64,000 nt of DNA from the NCBI GenBank assembly GCA_910583845.1, contig CAJUAB010000013.1, positions 67,504-131,503 of the forward strand, written 5' to 3'. The DNA comes from an uncultured Acetatifactor sp. (lineage in GTDB: Bacteria; Bacillota; Clostridia; Lachnospirales; Lachnospiraceae). This document shows, piece after piece, positions 17,533-25,600 of this stretch. Positions within the stretch are counted from its first letter, which is position 1. The number at the start of each line of letters is the position of its first letter. The notes under the pieces are model-generated. The model did not search any database, was not told the DNA's origin, and saw only the letters and a program-made list of their open reading frames with translations. A program made the translations under genes and the position numbers.

Positions 17533-19083
17533 GTGAGTGTGCTAATGAATGCAGAAGTAGATAAATTATCAGTCATGTATGAGGGGGATAGGAATAGAGA
17601 TGCCACAGATAAGATCAGGGGATTTTTGTTTCAGGATTATGTCACGATTATGTGTCTCCTTCAAAATCAAGTAAAGTATGTCTGTTCAGAATATCTTGAG
17701 GATGTAGATGTAATTTTTGAGGATGGTACATTTGAGTTTATTCAGGTAAAGTATTATCCGAAAACATATCCAAATATGAAGGATATTTTAACAGATCTTT
17801 ATTATCAATATCTCCGTCTTCAGATGCTTCGGAGTACTTTGAAAGCAAAACCGAGCCTTTATATTCATAGAGATTCAGAGGTTGGGAAACCGACGCTTGA
17901 TGAAATGAAAACGTATATCGGACTTGGAAATGCGCTTCCCAAGTCAGCAGCTTATCCGGATGCAGCAGGTTCAACTGCCTGGCTGAAGGCAGAAGTTTAT
18001 ACGACGAATAAGAAAGAGTTACAAAAGAAAAATCTTTTTGCTGGCATGGCCTCGGAGGACTCTCTGAAAGAGTTTGTTTCAAAATATGATATCTTCCTCC
18101 AAGCGGATATCAATCAGTATGAAGAGAAATTGATGGAAGCATTGGCCGAGGCTTATCCGAATCCAGATAAGGACGGAGATAATGAGCACTGGCAGTTCAT
18201 ATTGCTGGGGCTCGCAATTTCGTATATACAGCGACGTTATACATTAGTTAATCCTGTTTTTGAACAGCTGCGAGTGGATAAAAAAGAATTTGATCAATAT
18301 ATGACAGAATCTGTCAAGACGAAGACGGAACAGACAATTGCAAGTTATTTGGCGGGCATCGTTTGTGAGGAATATGGGGAGATTATAAATAGTAATGATC
18401 TCTCAGATATACAGACACGCATGTTGAACATGATTTACCAGAATACGATGCGATGGATAAATGAAATTGGTAAGACCGTGGATGGTCAATATCAGTTATT
18501 GAATACATATAGCACGGATGATATCAGCAAGATTGCTGGCTACAGAGGAACTTCTGTAGATGGTAGACTGCTCTACGTTGCTGAATGCAAACAGGGTTTT
18601 CTTGTTTTTCTGGAGTATTTGTGGAAGATCATGCTGAACATCTGTCAGAAGAAAGTGAATAATGAAACAGGCATTTCTGCTCACTTGGAAATGTTTAATC
18701 CGTTGCATTATGTGGATTCCTCAGTGACTGACTATGTTTGTTTGAATTTCCCGGAAGATAAATACGTAAACCATAGCGTGATTCTACCTCGTGTAGGCGG
18801 AAATTTTAATAGAGTAAAGCGAAAGATTGTGGAACGCATGGTGAATATATCACCAAAACCTGAGAAATGGTTCTTTGAGAATAGTAAACTTATGAGGGGA
18901 AAAAATTATTATAACTATAGTACGGCAAACGTAAATGAGAACCCTACGGTTGCAGATCTGGGACGAGATAGTTTTTATATTGAGTGTATGAATTGTATTG
19001 GAATTGATGAGAATGAGTGGGGTAAACAAGAAGATTGCAACAATTGCATTTTTTCTTTGAAATGTGTGGAAGAGGAGACGTAG
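17533..19083 (+). CDS. lmuA: DUF4297/Cap4-like nuclease, Lamassu effector LmuA
   Basis: A 516-aa protein. The N-terminal section DKIRGFLFQDYVTIMCLL is followed by EYLEDVDVIFEDG and EFIQVKYY. This is the E...D...QxK pattern of the DUF4297 (Cap4-like) PD-(D/E)xK DNA endonuclease domain, about residues 20-120. The long C-terminal part is mostly helical and ends in a Cys pair cluster (CMNC...CNNC...C) that could bind metal. The start is GTG 17533 with GGGGGA 6 bp upstream. In Lamassu/ABC-three-component systems such a protein is the DNA-cutting effector released when the SMC complex senses phage DNA structures. It is followed by lmuC after 2 bp. Confidence 0.75.
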   Translation: MSVLMNAEVDKLSVMYEGDRNRDATDKIRGFLFQDYVTIMCLLQNQVKYVCSEYLEDVDVIFEDGTFEFIQVKYYPKTYPNMKDILTDLYYQYLRLQMLRSTLKAKPSLYIHRDSEVGKPTLDEMKTYIGLGNALPKSAAYPDAAGSTAWLKAEVYTTNKKELQKKNLFAGMASEDSLKEFVSKYDIFLQADINQYEEKLMEALAEAYPNPDKDGDNEHWQFILLGLAISYIQRRYTLVNPVFEQLRVDKKEFDQYMTESVKTKTEQTIASYLAGIVCEEYGEIINSNDLSDIQTRMLNMIYQNTMRWINEIGKTVDGQYQLLNTYSTDDISKIAGYRGTSVDGRLLYVAECKQGFLVFLEYLWKIMLNICQKKVNNETGISAHLEMFNPLHYVDSSVTDYVCLNFPEDKYVNHSVILPRVGGNFNRVKRKIVERMVNISPKPEKWFFENSKLMRGKNYYNYSTANVNENPTVADLGRDSFYIECMNCIGIDENEWGKQEDCNNCIFSLKCVEEET

Positions 19084-19085
19084 TT

Positions 19086-19718
19086 ATGATTTTACAGGAG
19101 GAGTTTAAAAAAAACGGCTACAAAGATATCCTTGTCGGGGATGTAGCTTGTGAATATAAAATAAATCTGGAGGATATTTTTGATTTAGATCATAAACCGG
19201 AAACGTTATTAAGTATTTTTATCAGCGATCAAAAAGATGAATTATTTTTCCTTCTGGATGGGGATTTGGAGAAAATAGATTCTCTATGTGATTACTGGGA
19301 TGAGCGAATTCGTGTGTTTACGATTATTAATGGAAAATCAGAAGCGATTCATAATCTAATGTATAATATTGTGCAGTTGATTGTTTATTCCGAAGGAATT
19401 CCAGATAGGAGCCAAGAGAGTAATTTGCTAATATCAAGAAAAATCATCCTTAAGGGCGATATGAAAAATAAGGATAGGATTGTAATTGATGATGGCGAGG
19501 CGATTGAATTGCCGTTTCATATGATTCCCACAGATGCAATTGAACCGGATGGGGAGCAAATGAAACGATTGAGTCAGTTGTTGCCGGAGGATGAGGGGCT
19601 TTTGGCACTTATGGAAAAGAAACGAAAAAGGGTGAGCAGGAATAAAAAAGATAATATACTGGATAAGTCTTTTGGAGAGCAGGATTACGAGAAGATTAAG
19701 GGGTGGCTGAAAAGATGA
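19086..19718 (+). CDS. lmuC: Lamassu middle component LmuC-like protein
   Basis: A 210-aa acidic protein without recognisable enzyme motifs. Its identity rests on position: between a DUF4297 nuclease and an SMC-like ATPase, coupled to both. That is where Lamassu LmuC, the ABC-three-component middle component, is found, and the size fits. The C-terminus is basic (KKRKRVSRNKKD). GAGGAG lies 8 bp before ATG 19086; an upstream in-frame start at 19035 would overlap lmuA. Its stop overlaps the lmuB start (ATGA). Confidence 0.65.
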   Translation: MILQEEFKKNGYKDILVGDVACEYKINLEDIFDLDHKPETLLSIFISDQKDELFFLLDGDLEKIDSLCDYWDERIRVFTIINGKSEAIHNLMYNIVQLIVYSEGIPDRSQESNLLISRKIILKGDMKNKDRIVIDDGEAIELPFHMIPTDAIEPDGEQMKRLSQLLPEDEGLLALMEKKRKRVSRNKKDNILDKSFGEQDYEKIKGWLKR

Positions 19719-22093
19719 TAATTCGTAAAATAAGTATGGAGAATTTTAGAGGATTTCGCAATAAAGAAATTAAATTTTATGATAAGTCGGTTGTACTTCT
19801 TTCGGCTGCGAATGGAATTGGTAAGACGACAATTGTCGATGCAATTGAGTGGTGTCTGACTGGCAATATTGGAAGATTAAAAACTGCTTTTGATACTAGA
19901 AGCACCAATGATGCTGATCGCAAGATGAACACCGATGGTATCCTAAAGAACCGGGATGCTGGAGTGAAAATGAAGGTCAGGGTAGTTCTCTGGTTATTTG
20001 ATGGAGAAAAAGAGACAATTCTTTGCAGAGAGCAGACAAAGGACGAGTTAAATCCAGAGTCATCTAAGGTTGCAATCGATGAAAATGAAGAAATGGCGAA
20101 AGCATTTATCCGGGAATATGTGGGAGATAGTTTCTATAATTTTCATTTTTGCGATATTCAGAAGTCATTTAATGTCCAAAGCAAAAAGAGAAAAGACTTA
20201 AATGATTTCTTCGGCGAGTTTATCACAAATTATGATAGGCAGAAACAGATTGCGGAGAATCTGGATCTTTTTGCTGAGGATGTAGATCGCTATATGGAGG
20301 ACAAGGCGAAACAGAAGGTATCGCAGGAGGTGATTGGGGAGATTGAAAAGCAGTTGGAGAAAGCTCGTGAGGATGCAAAGCAGGTTCCGTACCCTTTGAC
20401 TGTTTTTTATCCGGGTGAGAAGACGGAGATTGCAGTTCTCAAAAAAGAGGAGTTAACTGCGCAGAAAGCGGAAGTAGAAAATTGTGGTTACCAGATAGCG
20501 AAAGAAGGAATCAATAAACTTGTAGAAAATGAGGATTTGAAGAACCAGCAGTCTGTTATCAAAAAAATTGTTTCTTACTGGGAAACGAAGGAAGATCATA
20601 TTCGACGTGCAGTGAAAGCTGAATTATTCAAGAATACAGATGCAATTACAAATTTAGAATCGAAGCTTGGAAAATTGAAGAGCTTGTCTCTTTCGAGGAA
20701 TACGATTTTCCAGGAGGGGGAATTGGTGATTGCTTTAGAAATTGGTGGCTTTACGCAGTCTGAATTTGATGTGGATAAGAAGGAAATTAAAGAGAAAGAG
20801 AAAAAGGCGAAGGGGCTTTCTGACGAGATTGAGTTACTTTCTAAAAATAATAAGATGCTACAGCTGTTATCTTCTCTTTCCGCGAATAAACAAGTGGTGA
20901 TTGAACATAGAGATGCCGCTTTAAAAAGGAATGGTGTTGCCCGATGTCCCATTTGCGGTTCGGAGTCGTTTTCTACCATGGAGGAAAATTTAATCCTTAA
21001 GGAAGCTGATGAGTATATCAGGCAGAACGGGGAAACTGTCAAGGCAAAAGAAGCAGAAAAAACCTTGTTACAAACGGAGATTGAAAAGCTTTATCAGAAG
21101 CTCATTAATCACACAAAAACAGTAGTGGAAAAAGAAACGGAAAACCTAGAGAATAAGATTAGTGACTTAAAAACTTTGAAGGATGAGATACAGCCGTATT
21201 TTGAAGAGGTAAAAAAATTACAGAAAATCCATAAAGAAATCAATATAGAAGAATTTACCGCGAAAGAGGTGCAGAACTTACTGGCTGCTGTAGAGAAGGG
21301 ACTTTTAGAGGAATCCAAAGAGCAGGAAATAAAAGAGTCTTATCAGCAGATTTTGACGGTTTTGGGTTACAAGTTCGAAAATGAGTCGGTGCAACAGACA
21401 TTTGCAAAGGTGAAAAATCTTATTACCAAACCTTATGACATTTCGGATTTCTCTTATGATTTATTTGTGTCAAAGCTCAATGCGATAGATAGTGTTCTTG
21501 CAAATCAGATTTTATCTGACCTGAACCAGAATCTGGAGAAGGAGAAGAAGAAGAATCAGAAACTTGATGCAGAGATAGAAGAGCTTCAAAAGCTGAAAGA
21601 TATTGCATCTCAAAGAGCAAAAGATATCAAAGCAATTATAGAGAAACTTTCTAAGGACGAGTATGAAAAAGTAGGTCCAGCTCTAAGCAAGTTCTATAAT
21701 AAGCTGATAAGACTAAATTTTGATGATGGAATTAAAATCATCCAGGAAAATGAGGGAATCTCATTAGTCGATGATAAAGGTAAGAATATTGTTAATGTTT
21801 TAAGTAATGGTCAGATTAATGTCTTTATGTTGGCGCATTTTTTTGCGGGTATCAATGCAAGAAATGACCGCGAAAAGATGAAGGTATTTTTTATTGATGA
21901 TCTAACAGCATGTATGGATGATGTAAATATGCTTGCGTTCATGGATTTACTTAAGTATCAAATGACATCAAAAGCAACCATGGAGCAGTTATTTTTTGTT
22001 ACCTGTGATGATCGTATTCATAATCTGCTGAAGTATAAGTTAAAAGGGCGCGGGATTGAACTGTGTGAACTTTTAGAAAAAGATTTGGCATAG
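19715..22093 (+). CDS. lmuB: SMC/Rad50-like ATPase, Lamassu LmuB
   Basis: A 792-aa ABC ATPase of the SMC/Rad50 type. Walker A (ANGIGKTT, Lys37) is near the N-terminus. Two long coiled coils flank a zinc-hook CPIC at about residues 410-413. The signature VLSNGQINVF and Walker B FFIDDLTACMDD (Asp728/Asp729) are near the C-terminus. In Lamassu, LmuB with LmuC recognises DNA and controls LmuA. ATG 19715 overlaps the lmuC stop. The last codons (ELLEKDL) are repeated after the stop in a 20-bp direct repeat. Confidence 0.85.
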   Translation: MIIRKISMENFRGFRNKEIKFYDKSVVLLSAANGIGKTTIVDAIEWCLTGNIGRLKTAFDTRSTNDADRKMNTDGILKNRDAGVKMKVRVVLWLFDGEKETILCREQTKDELNPESSKVAIDENEEMAKAFIREYVGDSFYNFHFCDIQKSFNVQSKKRKDLNDFFGEFITNYDRQKQIAENLDLFAEDVDRYMEDKAKQKVSQEVIGEIEKQLEKAREDAKQVPYPLTVFYPGEKTEIAVLKKEELTAQKAEVENCGYQIAKEGINKLVENEDLKNQQSVIKKIVSYWETKEDHIRRAVKAELFKNTDAITNLESKLGKLKSLSLSRNTIFQEGELVIALEIGGFTQSEFDVDKKEIKEKEKKAKGLSDEIELLSKNNKMLQLLSSLSANKQVVIEHRDAALKRNGVARCPICGSESFSTMEENLILKEADEYIRQNGETVKAKEAEKTLLQTEIEKLYQKLINHTKTVVEKETENLENKISDLKTLKDEIQPYFEEVKKLQKIHKEINIEEFTAKEVQNLLAAVEKGLLEESKEQEIKESYQQILTVLGYKFENESVQQTFAKVKNLITKPYDISDFSYDLFVSKLNAIDSVLANQILSDLNQNLEKEKKKNQKLDAEIEELQKLKDIASQRAKDIKAIIEKLSKDEYEKVGPALSKFYNKLIRLNFDDGIKIIQENEGISLVDDKGKNIVNVLSNGQINVFMLAHFFAGINARNDREKMKVFFIDDLTACMDDVNMLAFMDLLKYQMTSKATMEQLFFVTCDDRIHNLLKYKLKGRGIELCELLEKDLA

Positions 22094-22132
22094 CATTCTG
22101 GTGATATGTCAAGAACTTTTAGAAAAAGATTT
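22067..22132. repeat. 20-bp direct repeat spanning the lmuB 3' end
   Basis: GAACTTTTAGAAAAAGATTT occurs at 22067-22086 (inside the end of lmuB) and again at 22113-22132 (between lmuB and the next gene). The second copy reads on in frame as an alternative ending DFKIAFRG. This looks like the tail of another lmuB allele left behind by recombination. Confidence 0.7.
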
Positions 22133-22163
22133 AGATTTCAAAATAGCTTTTAGAGGAGCAAGT

Positions 22164-23672
22164 ATGAAAGAATTATTCGAACTGGCAAAATTTGATTCCT
22201 ACAAAGAAGATAACCGCAGGGAAGTTAAAAGAGCAGAAGGTGGACTTCCCAATAGCCTATGGGATACCTATTCTGCTTTTGCCAACTGCTATGGCGGCGT
22301 TATTATTCTTGGGGTAAAAGAGGATAAATCAGGCAATTGGCATACAACCGGGTTGAAAAATGCGGCAAAATTGAAGAAAGATTTCTGGGATATGATTAAC
22401 AACCGTAAAAAGGTAAGCATCAATCTTTTGAAAGACGATGATGTGGAAACTTTCTCAGTGGCTGGTACAGATGACGTGATTATGGTCATCTGGGTGCCGG
22501 GCGCAAAACGGGAGCAAAAGCCAGTATACATTAATGATGATTTGTTTGGAGGGACATTTCGCAGAAATTGGGAGGGGGATTACCATTGTACCAGATTGCA
22601 GGTAAAAACAATGCTGCGGGATCAGGCAGAGGAAACCATGGATATGGAAGTTCTTGAGGAGGCTGAAATTGAAGATTTGAATCAGGAGTCTATCCGCGGT
22701 TATCGCAACAGCCATAAATCCTTTAAACCGGGACATCCGTTTGAGCGGCTGGATGACAAGGAATATCTCAGAGTGATCGGAGCAGCGGGTTTTTCGAAAG
22801 ACGATAAAAAGCTTCATCCTACGGCTGCCGGAATGCTTATGTTTGGAAATGAATATGACATTGTGAGATATTTCCCGGACTATTTTTTGGATTACAGGGA
22901 AAATCCAGATACGGTAATCAGATGGACGGACAGGCTTCAGTCTTCGTCCGGCGAATGGTCGGGAAATGTATTTGACTTTTATTTTCGTGTATACAATAAG
23001 GTTACACGAGATATTAAAGTGCCATTTCGGATGGAGGGCGGTTTTCGGGTCGATGATACGCCGGTTCACAGGGCGCTGAGGGAAGCGTTGGCGAATTGCA
23101 TCATCAATACGGACTTTTATGGGAAATATGGCGTTCTTATCATCAAAGAGGAAAAAAAAATTGTATTTGAGAATCCTGGCTATATCAGACTCGGTAAAGA
23201 GCAGATGCGCAGAGGAGGAAAATCTGACCCGAGAAATAAGAGTCTGATGAAAATGTTTAATCTGATAGATATCGGTGAACATGCGGGAAGCGGAGTGCCT
23301 AATATTTTTAACGTATGGGAAGACGAAGGGTGGGAAGAGCCTGACATAAAGGAAGATTTTGATCCGGACAGGACATCGCTGACTTTAAAATTCATAAAAA
23401 AACAAGTGATAAAAGCAAGCGATAAAAAACAAGCGATAAAAGCAAGCGATAAAAAACAAGCGATAAAAACAAGGAATAATCAAGAAAAAATCAGATTGTA
23501 TTTGCAGGGGAATGAAATAGCAAAAACCAGAGATATTGCAGAGTTGCTGGGGTTGAGCATGGCGAGGACGAGAGAAATACTCTCTGTGATGGATGATGTG
23601 GAAGCGATAGGAAGAAATAAGACAAGGATATACCGCTTGAGAAAGGAATTTCCTAAAATTCATGGGTCCTAA
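22164..23672 (+). CDS. AlbA_2/Schlafen-like DNA-binding protein with HATPase and winged-helix domains
   Basis: A 502-aa protein. The N-terminal AlbA_2 fold (about 10-130) has EVKRAEGGLPNSLWDTYSAFAN followed by GGVIILGVKED. A HATPase_c_4 region (about 310-410) contains REALANCIINTDFYG and GEHAGSGVPNIF. A winged helix closes the protein (about 440-490). A lysine-rich linker at about residues 412-436 is a nine-residue repeat (QAIKASDKK) in three partial copies. This is the COG2865 architecture, usually called a transcriptional regulator. GAGGAG lies 6-7 bp before ATG 22164. Co-orientation with the Lamassu genes suggests regulation of, or an added role in, that system. Confidence 0.8.
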   Translation: MKELFELAKFDSYKEDNRREVKRAEGGLPNSLWDTYSAFANCYGGVIILGVKEDKSGNWHTTGLKNAAKLKKDFWDMINNRKKVSINLLKDDDVETFSVAGTDDVIMVIWVPGAKREQKPVYINDDLFGGTFRRNWEGDYHCTRLQVKTMLRDQAEETMDMEVLEEAEIEDLNQESIRGYRNSHKSFKPGHPFERLDDKEYLRVIGAAGFSKDDKKLHPTAAGMLMFGNEYDIVRYFPDYFLDYRENPDTVIRWTDRLQSSSGEWSGNVFDFYFRVYNKVTRDIKVPFRMEGGFRVDDTPVHRALREALANCIINTDFYGKYGVLIIKEEKKIVFENPGYIRLGKEQMRRGGKSDPRNKSLMKMFNLIDIGEHAGSGVPNIFNVWEDEGWEEPDIKEDFDPDRTSLTLKFIKKQVIKASDKKQAIKASDKKQAIKTRNNQEKIRLYLQGNEIAKTRDIAELLGLSMARTREILSVMDDVEAIGRNKTRIYRLRKEFPKIHGS

Positions 23673-23688
23673 CAACTTGGCACAAGCA

Positions 23689-23770
23689 GAAGGCCAGGTC
23701 TTCGGCATGGGCTGTAAAATCTTTACCATCGCCGGGCCGGTGATCCTGTATGGGATATTTACCAGTTGGG
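23689..23770 (+). pseudogene. Truncated second copy of the spoVAC 3' end
   Basis: This segment matches spoVAC 17211-17292 at 76 of 82 positions; in the first 58 bases only one differs. It would encode EGQVFGMGCKIFTIAGPVIL and then diverges, hitting a stop at 23773. It lacks the rest of spoVAC. It marks the right border of the A/T-rich island and is either a remnant of the original gene or a donor-derived fragment. Confidence 0.8.
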
Positions 23771-23771
23771 C

Positions 23772-23909
23772 GTGAGTCCGAAAGCTATGGACGCGTATGC
23801 AAAACTGGATGATGAGGAAAAAAGCCGGGTGGTGGAGGCGGCAAGGAATGTTACCACCAAATCAGAAATGCGTCAGATTGTGGAAGGGCTGGAGCAGCAT
23901 TTCTGCTGA
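23772..23909 (+). pseudogene. Small ORF, probable 3' remnant of an unknown gene
   Basis: The frame encodes VSPKAMDAYAKLDDEEKSRV followed by about 25 more residues and stops at 23909. The same frame stays open backwards through the last part of the spoVAC-like segment (DIYQLG), so a longer gene may have been fused to spoVAC sequence at the shared TTTACCAGTTGGG. The peptide is highly charged and helical. An internal ATG lies at 23787. No ribosome site is visible, so I favour a gene remnant over a functional small gene. Confidence 0.4.
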
Positions 23910-23921
23910 TGCTGTTGTGGA

Positions 23922-23960
23922 TGCCCCGGGGATACTTGCTTTGCAGGTATCCCCGGGGCA
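23922..23960. other. Strong perfect hairpin followed by a second inverted repeat
   Basis: TGCCCCGGGGATAC (23922-23935) pairs perfectly with 23947-23960. It has no T-tract. A second inverted repeat, CCACCAGCT / CCGGTGG, follows at about 23968-23984. The pair lies in the 465-bp region between the AlbA_2 gene and the HTH-PurM gene. It may be a terminator variant or a structured leader; I see no known riboswitch motif. Confidence 0.45.
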
Positions 23961-24137
23961 ATGCATGCCACCAGCTAAGCCGGTGGTCTTGACTTCTACC
24001 GCCGGTTGAATCCGTATGACAGATTCAGTCGCCCGGTTATTGAGCCTGGAGGAGGAGGATGGTATGATGGTCACAGGTATAAAATATGCAGGTGCAATAC
24101 CATGGACCCGGTCTGTGGAATGCGGAAAGAGGAGAAA

Positions 24138-25388
24138 ATGTTAGACAGCATGAAAATGGGGAGTTTTATAGCGGCAAAGCGCAAAAATCTCGGCCTGACC
24201 CAGCAGCAGCTGGCGGATCAGCTGAATGTCAGCTTTCAGGCTGTGTCCAAGTGGGAGAACGGCACGGCCTGTCCCAATGTGGAGATTTTATATGATCTGG
24301 GAATCGCCCTGGGAGTGACGGTTGACGAGATTCTGTCCGGCAATGAAAAAGTGGAGGAGGGCCTGTCCTACAGCAAGGCGGGGGTGGATATCTCCTATAC
24401 GGACGCGATGAAAGACGAGATGGCAGAATATCTGCTTTCCCGTGACGCCAGGGTGTTAAACGGCCTGGGGCCTTTTGCGTCCCTGTATGACATCCGTTTT
24501 CCGGAGATCAGAAATCCCGTGCTGGTCCTGAAATCGGAAGAGCCGGGCTCCAAGCAGAAGCTGGCTATGGAGTACGGCTACACGGAATCCATCTGCCATG
24601 ACATGATCAATCATCTGGTCAACGATATAGCGGTTATGGGAGCCAGGCCGCTGGCAGTGCTGGATACCATAGTCTGTGGGAACGCGGAGAAGGATACCAT
24701 CAAGTCTCTGGTCAGGGGCGTCTCCCGGGCATGCGCGGAAAATGAGTGCTCCCTTGTGGGAGGGGAGACGTCCATACAGCCCTCGGTGATTGCCCCGGGG
24801 GTATATGTTCTGACCTCCAGCATCGCCGGGATTGTGGACAGAGGCAGGGTGGTGGACGGTTCCGCGATCCGGGAGGGGGACAGGGTGCTGGCCGTCGCGT
24901 CCAACGGACTGCATACCAACGGGTATTCCCTGGTCAGGCTGCTGATGGAAAAAATGCCCGCCATCAAGCTGGACAAGGTGGAGGGCATCACTTTTATCGA
25001 GCAGATCATGAAACCTCATACACCCTATTACAGAGCTGTAAAGGAGCTGTTCGGAAGAGAGGGGCTGCACGGCATGGCGCATATCACCGGAGGCGGAATC
25101 GCCGGCAATCTGTGCCGTGTCATACCGGAGGGGCTCTGCGCGCAGATTGACCGGGAACGCATCCGCATCCTGCCGATCTTTCGATATATCAAGGCCCAGG
25201 GCAAGGTCAGCGATGAGGAGATGCTGCGGACCTTCAATATGGGCGTGGGCTTCATACTGGTGGTTTCCCCGGATGAAAAGGAAGAGATCATGACGGCTGT
25301 GTCAGAACACTATGCCTGCTATGAGATCGGCAGCGTCAGGAAAGGATGCGGAAGAGTGGAGCTGACCGGCCGCCTGCGCTGGCTTTAA
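24138..25388 (+). CDS. Fusion of an XRE-type helix-turn-helix with a PurM-like (AIR synthase) domain
   Basis: A 416-aa protein. Residues about 5-65 form a Cro/CI helix-turn-helix (LTQQQLADQLNVSFQAVSKWENG). From about residue 78 to the end it follows AIR synthase (PurM) throughout. Matching segments are AGVDISYTDA, GLGPFASLYD, HDMINHLVNDIAVMGARPL, LVGGETSIQPSVIAPGVY, GLHTNGYSLVR, GMAHITGGGIAGNLCRVIP and TFNMGVGF. PurM normally makes 5-aminoimidazole ribonucleotide in purine synthesis and carries no DNA-binding domain. This protein may be a purine-linked regulator or a DNA-tethered enzyme; no purine genes are adjacent. AGAGGAG is 3 bp before ATG 24138; ATG 24150 is an alternative. Confidence 0.85.
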   Translation: MLDSMKMGSFIAAKRKNLGLTQQQLADQLNVSFQAVSKWENGTACPNVEILYDLGIALGVTVDEILSGNEKVEEGLSYSKAGVDISYTDAMKDEMAEYLLSRDARVLNGLGPFASLYDIRFPEIRNPVLVLKSEEPGSKQKLAMEYGYTESICHDMINHLVNDIAVMGARPLAVLDTIVCGNAEKDTIKSLVRGVSRACAENECSLVGGETSIQPSVIAPGVYVLTSSIAGIVDRGRVVDGSAIREGDRVLAVASNGLHTNGYSLVRLLMEKMPAIKLDKVEGITFIEQIMKPHTPYYRAVKELFGREGLHGMAHITGGGIAGNLCRVIPEGLCAQIDRERIRILPIFRYIKAQGKVSDEEMLRTFNMGVGFILVVSPDEKEEIMTAVSEHYACYEIGSVRKGCGRVELTGRLRWL

Positions 25389-25401
25389 GAAAAGAGCAGG
25401 G

Positions 25402-25428
25402 CCGGAGGGTGTTTCAGACACGCTCCGG
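25402..25428. repeat. Family 1 MITE end fragment / hairpin
   Basis: CCGGAG ... CTCCGG encloses GTTTCAGACACGCT, which matches the terminal repeat of the 15453-15562 element with one change. It lies 13 bp after the HTH-PurM stop and could act as a weak terminator. It is probably a decayed end of the same repeat family. Confidence 0.5.
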
Positions 25429-25600
25429 AATACGGTAAGCCGCATTTCGGTGAAAAGGGGTTGTCAGGGATTGGCCTTTTGTGATAGCATAGAGAAAACA
25501 GGGGCGGATGGTACATATTCTAAGATCTGTCTGCGCAATATCGCAGACGTGCAGAAGCCCTGGCTCACCAGATGTTGGTTGTGGCGGAAAAGAGGTAGGT

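Larger units (their letters stand above)
17293..23770. mobile_element. A/T-rich defence island flanked by spoVAC 3'-end repeats
   Basis: Base composition and codon use shift to A/T-rich immediately after spoVAC and revert after 23690. The segment carries four co-oriented genes: a DUF4297-type nuclease, a middle component, an SMC-like ATPase and an AlbA_2/HATPase protein. Its borders are two copies of the spoVAC 3' end, 17211-17292 and 23689-23770 (76 of 82 bases identical, nearly all mismatches in the last 25). No integrase, transposase or tRNA is present, so insertion probably occurred by homologous recombination with a foreign spoVAC-linked segment rather than by a self-mobile element. Confidence 0.75.

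Noticed and set aside
17211..23770. attL/attR of a site-specific integrative element
   Set aside because: The repeat is 82 bp with clustered mismatches, and there is no integrase or excisionase; homologous recombination explains it better.
23922..24060. Possible selenocysteine tRNA or other tRNA
   Set aside because: No consistent acceptor, TTC-arm and anticodon arrangement; the downstream gene is PurM-like, not selenophosphate synthetase.
24138..25388. Selenide water dikinase (SelD) with an HTH
   Set aside because: The motifs (GGETSIQPSVIAPGVY, MAHITGGGIAGN, TFNMGVGF) fit PurM; the SelD active-site segment is absent.
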